Shown: in pieces, positions 37,617-44,247 of the stretch
Layout of the letters: each line of letters begins with the position of its first letter
Numbering within the stretch: position 1 is the stretch's first letter
Origin: Rhodopirellula baltica SH 1
GTDB taxonomy: Bacteria > Planctomycetota > Planctomycetia > Pirellulales > Pirellulaceae
Reading direction: 5' to 3'
DNA length: 64,000 bases
NCBI RefSeq assembly: GCF_000196115.1
Contig: NC_005027.1
Coordinates: 5,948,001-6,012,000, forward strand
Program-made: the position numbers and the translations under genes
Notes under the pieces: model-generated
The model's database searches: none
What the model was told of the DNA's origin: nothing
What the model saw: the letters and a program-made list of their open reading frames with translations, nothing else

Positions 37617-39038
37617 CTAGGGTTCGTCCTGTTGGTCTCGCGAGCGAAGCAATTGCGTGTCCAACTCGAAAATGGTTCGTTCGTTCTCTCGACGCCATCG
37701 CACCGAACCGCCCAAATATTCTGCGGAACGTTGAACGACGGGAAGCCCCAACCCCATGCCTTCGGGTTTGGAGGTCACAAACGGTTCAAAGAGGTTCGCC
37801 GCCACGGCTTCGGGAATGCCGGCACCATTGTCGGAGACCGTGACTCGAAGAGTGTTCTCGCTCAACTGTTGCAGGGAAACGTCAACTTCGTCACCCGCCT
37901 GAATCGCGTTGTGGATCAAATTGGTCACGGCGGCGACCCAGGTCGGACCATCTTGGATTCTCCGTTGACGAAGATCATCGTCCAGGTCCCATTGCATCTT
38001 CACTCGCAAATGTTTCGCGATTGGGGAAAGGCTGGTGCGAACATCCTCAAAGCATGTTTGCACGTCGGTTGGGCGGTCTTCGTCTTGGCGTCCGGAGGCG
38101 ACCAGCAGCAGACGACGGACGTAATCTTCGGACAATTCGATTTGATGGATCGCCACCCGAATGCCTTCGTCGTCGGTGGCCTGGCATTCTTGCGCGTGCA
38201 GTTCGACGGCCATGCGAGCACCGGTCAAACTGTTTCGCAATTGATGAGCCATGCCGCCTGCGATCTGGTGCAAAAGCTTTTCGCTTTGTTGGCGGTTGAT
38301 TTGATTCCAGAGTTGTTTGAGCTGTTGAGCCATGGAATCCACCGCTCCACCGAGTCGGCCGATTTCGTCGGGCACTTCTTCATCGGATGCATCGTCCGAA
38401 ACCGCTGAATCGAAGTCCCCATTGGCCACCGCTTCGACGCGTCGTTGCAGTTTGCTGATTCGGCGAATCAACCGGGACGTCAGCCAGAACGTCAGTGAGC
38501 TGAGGGCGACGATCGTCGACAACCCGGTGGCCAGTGGAAGGATCGCGGCTTGCCGACGATTGGCGTTGAACTGTTCGTCTTCAAACAGAACCACCACCGC
38601 GGCGACTCGGTCTTGGCGGAGTTGGCTGCCGACGGTTTGGAAAGCGAACACGCGAAACCGAGTCCCATCGTCGTTGGGAATGATCGACCCAGGCAGAGGT
38701 TGCTGGTTCTGCAGGTGTTCTTTGAAAGACGTTCGTGCGGCTTCATCCAAATTCAGTGTCGACGACGTGACATGACCGCTGGAGCTCAACCCGATCAACT
38801 GCGTCCGGGTCAGATCCGCAAGAGATTCCAAGACCATCGAGTTGAGCGGGAAGTTGGAATCCGACAGCGTCGATTGGATCGCGGAGAACCGTTGCTCCAG
38901 ATCCTTCATCGCCCGCTGCGTGCCCAGCCAATACGAAGCGATCGCCACCAGCACCGCGGCCATCAGCGCCGTGACGATGATGGGGGTGAGGAGGCGAAGT
39001 CGCAGCGATCGGAGGGGAGGAGAGGTCACGGGACTCAT
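37617..39038 (-). CDS. membrane sensor histidine kinase (HAMP, NtrB/PilS-like)
   Basis: This 473-residue sensor kinase has a first transmembrane helix at about 13-37 (LTPIIVTALMAAVLVAIASYW) and a short periplasmic domain of about 120 residues. A second helix and HAMP linker (LTFWLTSRLIRRISKLQRRVEAVANGDFDSAV) follow. The dimerisation helix has the H-box GGMAHQLRNSLTGARMAVELH, and the ATPase domain has NLIHNAIQAG and DNGAGIPEAVAANLFEPFVTSK. The frame is open to 39110, but the ATG at 39038 begins right before the first helix. It is in one unit with the sigma-54 activator downstream (7 bp gap) and diverges from the DUF1559 gene at 39264. Confidence 0.9.
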   Translation of the reverse strand: MSPVTSPPLRSLRLRLLTPIIVTALMAAVLVAIASYWLGTQRAMKDLEQRFSAIQSTLSDSNFPLNSMVLESLADLTRTQLIGLSSSGHVTSSTLNLDEAARTSFKEHLQNQQPLPGSIIPNDDGTRFRVFAFQTVGSQLRQDRVAAVVVLFEDEQFNANRRQAAILPLATGLSTIVALSSLTFWLTSRLIRRISKLQRRVEAVANGDFDSAVSDDASDEEVPDEIGRLGGAVDSMAQQLKQLWNQINRQQSEKLLHQIAGGMAHQLRNSLTGARMAVELHAQECQATDDEGIRVAIHQIELSEDYVRRLLLVASGRQDEDRPTDVQTCFEDVRTSLSPIAKHLRVKMQWDLDDDLRQRRIQDGPTWVAAVTNLIHNAIQAGDEVDVSLQQLSENTLRVTVSDNGAGIPEAVAANLFEPFVTSKPEGMGLGLPVVQRSAEYLGGSVRWRRENERTIFELDTQLLRSRDQQDEP

Positions 39039-39066
39039 TGTATTTGGATGTCCGAGACGAAAAATC

Positions 39067-39080
39067 CGCCACCGGTGGCG
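39067..39080. promoter_or_regulatory. 14-bp perfect palindrome, candidate activator (UAS) site
   Basis: CGCCACCGGTGGCG is its own reverse complement. Its centre is about 108 bases upstream of the transcription start predicted from the sigma-54 promoter at 39156-39171, which is the usual distance for an NtrC-type enhancer. It is also 29 bases upstream of the histidine kinase start on the other strand, so it could autoregulate the two-component operon. Confidence 0.55.
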
Positions 39081-39155
39081 AAAGACCCGCCGCAGCATTG
39101 GCTGAAACAAAGCATTCGGATCATCATGGTGGTGTTTTCACGTACTTTGCGTGAG

Positions 39156-39171
39156 TGGCACGGCGAGTGCT
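39156..39171 (+). promoter_or_regulatory. sigma-54-type promoter upstream of the DUF1559 gene
   Basis: TGGCACGGCGAGTGCT matches the -24/-12 consensus TGGCACR-N4-TTGCW with a single mismatch (G for the first T of TTGC). The GG and GC dinucleotides are correctly spaced. The start of transcription would be near 39182, about 80 bases before the ATG at 39264. An inverted repeat TCACG-N7-CGTGA (39138-39154) touches its upstream edge. Confidence 0.72.
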
Positions 39172-39263
39172 TTTGAGATTGTCGTTCTGAACCTGATTGA
39201 CCCGCACGTATTGACCATTCGGGGGCCTCTGGGATGAGGCTCTCCCCACGAAGGAATCGCTTG

Positions 39264-40283
39264 ATGAAGAATCGTTCCGCAACTCGCTCCGCTTTCACGC
39301 TGGTTGAATTGTTGGTGGTCATTGCGATCATCGGGGTGTTGGTCGGACTACTGCTGCCAGCCGTGCAGTCGGCTCGAGAAGCGGCTCGTCGGATGCAGTG
39401 CAGCAACAATCTGAAGCAGATCGCGTTGTCCGTCCACAACTACCAAAGTGCTTACAAACGATTTCCTCCTTCGGCTTTGGTCGACCTGAGCGTGACTTCA
39501 ACCGGCAACAACGGGTCTTGGGGAGTCCACGGACGGATCCTGCCGTTTTTGGAACAAGGCAATGTTTATGAAAACGTGGATCTCTCGTTAGCCTGGGACA
39601 ACCAGGATGCCATCGATGGTTTGAAGATTCCAACCTATGCCTGCCCGAGTGATCCGGGAACCGATCAAGAGCGAACGTTCAGCGATGGCCGTCCCACGCT
39701 GTATCCGACGACTTACGGTTTTAACTTTGGCCGTTGGTTTGTATTCGACCCCACGACGCAGAAAACTGGTGACGGGATGTTTGCTCCCAACCAGTTCTAC
39801 AGTTTTCGGGACTGTTTGGATGGCAGCAGCCACACGTTGCTGACTGGCGAGGTGAAAGCTTGGACACCCTACCAACGCAACGGCGGTCCATCCGACACAG
39901 CCATCCCCGCCAATCAAGCGGAAGCTGAATTGGTTGTCGCCAGCGGCGCCCAGTTCAAAAACACCGGGCACACCGAATGGCCGGATGGTCGTTGCCACCA
40001 CACGGGATTCACCGTGACGTTGCCTCCCAACAGTGACGTGGAATTCGAGACGGGTGGGCAATTGTACGAACAGATGGACTTCAGTTCCTGGCAAGAAGGG
40101 AAAGACGGCCGAAGCGGTAACCCAACCTACGCGATGATCACGTCTCGCAGCTATCACGTTGGATTGGTGCAAGTCGCCAAAGTGGACGGGAGCGTCTCGT
40201 CCGTGACCGAGTCGGTCAACCTTTCGATTTGGCACGCCTTGGGAACGCGAGCAGGCCGGGAAGTTATCTCTGGTGAGTATTGA
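39264..40283 (+). CDS. DUF1559 pseudopilin-like protein (third copy)
   Basis: This 339-residue protein has a short basic leader (MKNRSATRSA) and then [22 protein letters not shown] with the prepilin Glu at +5. DUF1559 motifs are [50 protein letters not shown] and SYHVGLVQVAKVDGSVSSVTESV. The ATG at 39264 has GAAGGA about 9 bases upstream and gives the usual short prepilin leader; an upstream start at 39234 is less likely. It is more distant from the 24-26 kb pair than those are from each other. It stands alone after a sigma-54-type promoter and divergent from a two-component operon, an arrangement like PilSR-pilA. Confidence 0.88.
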   Translation: MKNRSATRSAFTLVELLVVIAIIGVLVGLLLPAVQSAREAARRMQCSNNLKQIALSVHNYQSAYKRFPPSALVDLSVTSTGNNGSWGVHGRILPFLEQGNVYENVDLSLAWDNQDAIDGLKIPTYACPSDPGTDQERTFSDGRPTLYPTTYGFNFGRWFVFDPTTQKTGDGMFAPNQFYSFRDCLDGSSHTLLTGEVKAWTPYQRNGGPSDTAIPANQAEAELVVASGAQFKNTGHTEWPDGRCHHTGFTVTLPPNSDVEFETGGQLYEQMDFSSWQEGKDGRSGNPTYAMITSRSYHVGLVQVAKVDGSVSSVTESVNLSIWHALGTRAGREVISGEY

Positions 40284-40484
40284 GGTGGTTCTGGGACCCA
40301 TTCCAGGAATCCTCCGGTTGCACCGCGTTCCGCCCAAATCGTGGGCGGGCATGGGAGGCCGATCAAAAAAGGGGATTTTGTTTGACGGTTGTTGGGACGA
40401 GTCGCAACTGACTCATTAGCAGCATGTGATCAGAGGTTTGATCGCGGGCTTGCTACCATTCCCACACCACTGGAGGCCTCCGCG

Positions 40485-41402
40485 ATGAAGGCATTGACTC
40501 AATTTTCGTTCGTTGTACTGACGGTTGCTGGCATGTGTTCCGCGGTGGCTCAGCCGCCGGAGCGTTCCGGAGATCGCGAAGGACGAGGCGGTCGTCCCGG
40601 AGCCGATCGTGGGCAACGTTCGCCCGTCGAACGTTTGATGCGATTGGACAAAGACGAAGACGGCAAGCTGACCGAAGAAGAAGTGGGCGATTCTCGGCTC
40701 AAATCTTTGATTACCCGAGCGGATCAAGACAAAGATGGCATCGTGACTCGTGAAGAGCTCGAAGCCATGGTTGGAAGCCGCGAGCGTGGCGATCGTGAAC
40801 GTGGAGATCGTGAACGTGGTCGCCGTGGCGACGGTGAACGCGGCCCGCGAGGCGAAGGCGATCGCGGCCCGCGAGGAGACGGAGAGCGAGGAGCTCGTGG
40901 TGAAGGTCGTGGGCCTGAAGATGGCGCGCGACGTGGCCCAAGAGATGGCGATGGCGAACGTGGCCCACGTGGTGACGGTGACCGTGGCCCACGCGGCGAA
41001 GATGGTCGCGGACCTCGTGGCGAAGGTGACCGCGGGCGCGGCCCCGGGCCAGGTTTCGGCGGACCATCACGTGATGGTGACGTGCAAGGTCGTCGCGGTC
41101 CCGGCGGTCCTCCACAAATGGGGCAGGTATTGCCATCGTTCGTCCAAGAACACATGAGCCTGAACGACGAACAACGCGAAGCGATTGCAAAGCTGCAATC
41201 CAAAGTGGATGCGGAGCTCAAAGAAATTTTGAGCGAAGAGCAATTGCAAGCCATGCGTCGTGGTCCTGGTCAGGGACCCCACTCGGCCGAAGGGCACGAG
41301 CATCATCACGGCGATCGTCCGGATGGTGCCGAGCGACCTTCGCGTCCAGACCGTCCTGAACGAGGTGACCGTCATGAACGTGGTGACCGGCCCGAACGCT
41401 AG
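40485..41402 (+). CDS. secreted EF-hand protein with charged Gly/Arg repeats
   Basis: This 305-residue exported protein has a signal peptide (ending AGMCSAVAQ) and GGAGG 10 bases before the ATG. Two EF-hand loops follow, DKDEDGKLTEEE and DQDKDGIVTREE, consistent with calcium binding. Residues of about 100-215 form a low-complexity tract of GDRERGD/GERGPRG-like units. The C-terminal part has LNDEQREAIAKLQSKVDAELKEILSEEQLQAM, resembling the LTxxQ motif of Spy/CpxP-type proteins, and ends with a His/Arg-rich tail. The frame extends upstream to 40389, but the signal peptide fixes the start. A terminator hairpin follows at 41469. Its function is unknown; an envelope or matrix role is plausible. 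Confidence 0.82.
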   Translation: MKALTQFSFVVLTVAGMCSAVAQPPERSGDREGRGGRPGADRGQRSPVERLMRLDKDEDGKLTEEEVGDSRLKSLITRADQDKDGIVTREELEAMVGSRERGDRERGDRERGRRGDGERGPRGEGDRGPRGDGERGARGEGRGPEDGARRGPRDGDGERGPRGDGDRGPRGEDGRGPRGEGDRGRGPGPGFGGPSRDGDVQGRRGPGGPPQMGQVLPSFVQEHMSLNDEQREAIAKLQSKVDAELKEILSEEQLQAMRRGPGQGPHSAEGHEHHHGDRPDGAERPSRPDRPERGDRHERGDRPER

Positions 41403-41468
41403 TCGTCTTGGGATTCACAAACAGTCGGTCTCATAACTAACAGACCGCACAACGAATGAGCTCGCATC

Positions 41469-41507
41469 GCTCGGGTCGATTTCCTCGGAAGTCGATCCGA
41501 GCTTTTT
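41469..41507 (+). terminator. intrinsic terminator of the EF-hand gene
   Basis: A long stem pairs GCTCGGGTCGA (41469-41479) with TCGATCCGAGC (41492-41502), including one G-U wobble. The inner TTCC/GGAA can extend it. TTTTT follows at once. It lies 66 bases after the EF-hand stop codon and before the convergent PPK2 gene. Confidence 0.8.
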
Positions 41508-41572
41508 GTTCATCCAACCGATTGCAAACGATTCAGCGACGCCAGTAAGTCAACGACTGCGTCGAACCTGAT

Positions 41573-42484
41573 TCAATAAACCATCGGGACGATGACTTCT
41601 CGAGGGATCTCATTGCGTTTGTACTCATCGCTGTGCAGGCGGTCCGGCAACTCCACGGTGTCCTGCGGGACTTCGCCGTATGGGATCTGCGAAAGCAAGT
41701 GATGAATGCAATTCAGCCGTGCTCTTTTTTTGTCGTTGCCTTCGACAACCCACCAGGGTGCCTCGGGGATGTGCGAACGTTCCAACATGATTTCTTTGGC
41801 TTTGGTGTATTGCTCCCATCGTCGACGTGATTCCAAATCCATGGGGCTGAGCTTCCATTGCTTCAACGGATCATTGATTCGGCATTGAAAACGAAACTCT
41901 TGTTCTTCATCCGTGATTGAGAACCAATACTTCAGCAGGATGGTTCCCGAGTCAACGATCATCCGTTCAAAGTCAGGAACGGTCCGAAAGAATTGTTCGT
42001 ATTCTTGGTCGGTGCAGAAACCCATCACACGCTCGACCCCGGCGCGGTTGTACCAACTGCGATCAAACAGCACGATCTCGCCGCCAGCAGGAAGGTGCGG
42101 CGTGTAGCGTTGAAAGTACCACTGCGTCTTTTCTCGTTCGTTGGGCGCAGGCAATGCGACAACGCGGCACACGCGTGGATTCAATCGCTGGGTAATGCGT
42201 TTGATTGCACCGCCTTTGCCCGCGGCGTCGCGACCTTCAAACAGCACCGCGATTTTGACCTGATTCGCGACCACCCATTCTTGAAGCTTCACCAGTTCCA
42301 ACTGCAGTTTCAGCAAACTGGAAAAGTACTCTTTGCGACCGATCTTCCCGCCATCATCGGAGGGTGGATTCGCGGAACGCTCCATCAACGCGTCGCCGAT
42401 CTCGGCCTCGATCTCTTCGTCGATGGAATCCAGGATGTCGTCGCGTATTCGGTCGTAGTCAGTGGCAAGTTCGCTTTCGGACAC
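41573..42484 (-). CDS. ppk2: polyphosphate kinase 2 (PPK2 family)
   Basis: This PPK2 enzyme of 303 residues transfers phosphate between polyphosphate and nucleotides. The Walker A is GRDAAGKGGAIKRI, Walker B LFDRSWYNRAGVERVMGF, and the lid RWEQYTKAKEIMLERS. Length and motifs fit a single-domain class I-like PPK2. The frame is open to 42562, but that start would overlap the small upstream gene. The GTG at 42484 has GAGGGA about 10 bases upstream and lies 4 bases after the small gene's stop, so I prefer it. Being downstream of a Na/Pi cotransporter, it links phosphate import to polyphosphate-driven nucleotide recycling. Confidence 0.9.
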   Translation of the reverse strand: MSESELATDYDRIRDDILDSIDEEIEAEIGDALMERSANPPSDDGGKIGRKEYFSSLLKLQLELVKLQEWVVANQVKIAVLFEGRDAAGKGGAIKRITQRLNPRVCRVVALPAPNEREKTQWYFQRYTPHLPAGGEIVLFDRSWYNRAGVERVMGFCTDQEYEQFFRTVPDFERMIVDSGTILLKYWFSITDEEQEFRFQCRINDPLKQWKLSPMDLESRRRWEQYTKAKEIMLERSHIPEAPWWVVEGNDKKRARLNCIHHLLSQIPYGEVPQDTVELPDRLHSDEYKRNEIPREVIVPMVY

Positions 42485-42488
42485 AGCT

Positions 42489-42713
42489 TCATTTCCCTCT
42501 GCGGTATTCTTCGACGAGGAATGCCAAGAATTCTCGGATCGATCGCAATGAGAATTCTGCACTCTTCATGTGGTTTTCAAGACCCTCGATTTGGATCTCT
42601 TGTTCGGCCTCTTCGCGGCGCTGCATTTCCGCTTTCAACTGTTCGAGCGTCGATTCGGTGTCCTCGATCAAATTCCGAATCGTTTGGGTCGAATAGTGTT
42701 TGAACTCGCTCAT
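42489..42713 (-). CDS. small coiled-coil protein between Na/Pi and PPK2 genes
   Basis: This 74-residue protein (MSEFKHYSTQTIRNLIEDTE...) is predicted fully helical, with heptad-like Leu/Ile and many Glu/Arg residues, ending FLAFLVEEYRRGK. I recognise no family. Its reality is supported by tight spacing: 12 bases after the Na/Pi gene stop and 4 bases before the PPK2 GTG. It could be a regulator, adaptor or assembly factor for either neighbour; nothing in the sequence decides. Confidence 0.68.
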   Translation of the reverse strand: MSEFKHYSTQTIRNLIEDTESTLEQLKAEMQRREEAEQEIQIEGLENHMKSAEFSLRSIREFLAFLVEEYRRGK

Positions 42714-42725
42714 TGGTGGTGCCTT

Positions 42726-43910
42726 TTAAAGAACGCTGGAGATGCCCAGGCACAGCCCAGGGATGAGGAAGAACACACCAACGATGTACGCCAACGCGAT
42801 CAGTTTGTTTTCGGACGCGGTTGCACCCAACCATTCAGCCGCGCGAACCGGAACGAAGCGAAGGAACGGGACGCCATAGATCACCAGGACTCCCAACACG
42901 TTGTAAGTCAAGTGTATGAATGCAATCTGAAGAGCGGCGGATTGGTTCCCGTCAACCGCGGTGGCGGCAAGAAGTGCGGTGATGCAAGTGCCAATGTTTG
43001 CCCCCAGTGTGAACGGGTAGATCTGTTTCAAGCCGAATGCACCGGATCCCGCCAGCGGAACCATCAGTGACGTCGTCGTGGATGAGGACTGAACCAAAAC
43101 GGTGACCAATGTTCCCGATGCAATTCCAGACATTGGGCCCTTGCCAATCGCAGCGTGCATGATGCTCTTGGCTCGACCGACCATCAACTGTTTCAGGAGT
43201 TTACCGACATAGTGAATCGTCAAAAAAATCATCACAATGCCAATCAAGATCAGAATCATCCCGCCGATTCCATCGGATAGATTTTCGACCATGTGTTTGG
43301 CGTTGTTCACCACCGGTGCGGTGGCTGCTTTGACGAAGTTCATTCCTTTCATCGAAGCGTTCTCAACGACGAAGAGACTTGCCAGCAAGCTGCCCAATTT
43401 CTCCAGCAATCCAAACATCATTTCGAGTGGCAAGAAGATCACGACCGACAACAAGTTGAAAAAGTCGTGCACCGTCGCCGCGGCAAAGGCACGTGCAAAC
43501 TCCTTTTTTTCGCGAACGTGACCGAGCGATACGATCGTGTTGGTGATCGATGTGCCAATGTTGGCTCCCATGACCATTGGAACGGCGACGGAGACTGGCA
43601 ATCCGCCAGCAACCAATCCGACGATGATGGATGTCACCGTGGACGAGGATTGAATCAAAGCGGTCGCGACCGTTCCGACAACCAATCCTGCAAATGGATT
43701 GGTTGCAAACGCGAACATCTCTTTGGCTTCGTCGCCGGTCGCCGTTTTGAAACCAGTGCCAATCAACCCCACAGCGCAGATCAGCAGGTAGACCAACGCC
43801 GCAACCGAGATCCATTGCAGAATTGGATTGCCGCTTTGAGAGGTGGTCATCTCGTCAGACAACGCATCGTCCAAAGCGTTTTCCACAACGCTCTCGCTGG
43901 CTACATTCAT
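42726..43910 (-). CDS. Na+/phosphate cotransporter (NptA/PF02690 family)
   Basis: This 394-residue membrane protein has two inverted Na/Pi repeats, each with the QSSST hallmark (ALIQSSSTVTSIIVGL and VLVQSSSTTTSLMVPL) and the GANIGTS/GANIGTC motif. About nine helices are predicted, with a central soluble loop (about 175-215). The family imports phosphate with sodium, as expected in a marine organism. There is no C-terminal PhoU-like domain. It is the first gene of a three-gene unit with the small coiled-coil protein and PPK2. The region upstream holds a direct repeat with the spacing of a Pho box. Confidence 0.9.
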   Translation of the reverse strand: MNVASESVVENALDDALSDEMTTSQSGNPILQWISVAALVYLLICAVGLIGTGFKTATGDEAKEMFAFATNPFAGLVVGTVATALIQSSSTVTSIIVGLVAGGLPVSVAVPMVMGANIGTSITNTIVSLGHVREKKEFARAFAAATVHDFFNLLSVVIFLPLEMMFGLLEKLGSLLASLFVVENASMKGMNFVKAATAPVVNNAKHMVENLSDGIGGMILILIGIVMIFLTIHYVGKLLKQLMVGRAKSIMHAAIGKGPMSGIASGTLVTVLVQSSSTTTSLMVPLAGSGAFGLKQIYPFTLGANIGTCITALLAATAVDGNQSAALQIAFIHLTYNVLGVLVIYGVPFLRFVPVRAAEWLGATASENKLIALAYIVGVFFLIPGLCLGISSVL

Positions 43911-44247
43911 GGGGAAACCGTGGGGGTGAGAGCGATGGCTCTTTAGATGAGGAGGCCCGTTTGACTCGGATCCGATTCATTCGCAATGGCGTCGTCCGAA
44001 GGCTGAATAGGTTATGAGAAGCCGACTCGATTCGATCAAGCGTCTCATTCTGGTGGGTCAGATAGGACACTCCTCGCCTTCTCAAGCGAACCAGCGGCTT
44101 TTGCGGACGAATGGTGAGTCCGTCCGCCACCAGCATTCCGATCGCGAATCAGAAGTTCATGAAAACTTCATGAGCACGCCACGCCCGGAATCTTGTTCCC
44201 CGTTTCCAGACGATCGGTTTGAATGGCCGAATCGTCACGGATCCGTT
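43911..44247. other. intergenic promoter region of the Na/Pi-PPK2 operon
   Basis: This 337-base gap between the nucleoside hydrolase gene (same strand, upstream) and the Na/Pi gene holds no supported coding sequence. It should contain the operon promoter. The most notable feature is the 11-base direct repeat at 44155-44176. Confidence 0.6.
44155..44176. promoter_or_regulatory. Pho-box-like 11-bp direct repeat
   Basis: GTTCATGAAAA (44155-44165) is followed directly by CTTCATGAGCA (44166-44176). The shared 7-mer TTCATGA recurs with an 11-base period, the spacing of PhoB and PhoP boxes. The GTTCA core also resembles actinobacterial PhoP units. It is about 245 bases upstream of the Na/Pi gene. 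TTCATGAA is also self-complementary, so another type of dimeric regulator is possible. Confidence 0.45.

Noticed and set aside
40711-41254. Long minus-strand frames and an alternative plus frame across the EF-hand gene
   Set aside because: They arise from the low-complexity repeat, which leaves several frames open. They have no signal peptide or domain, whereas the EF-hand frame does.
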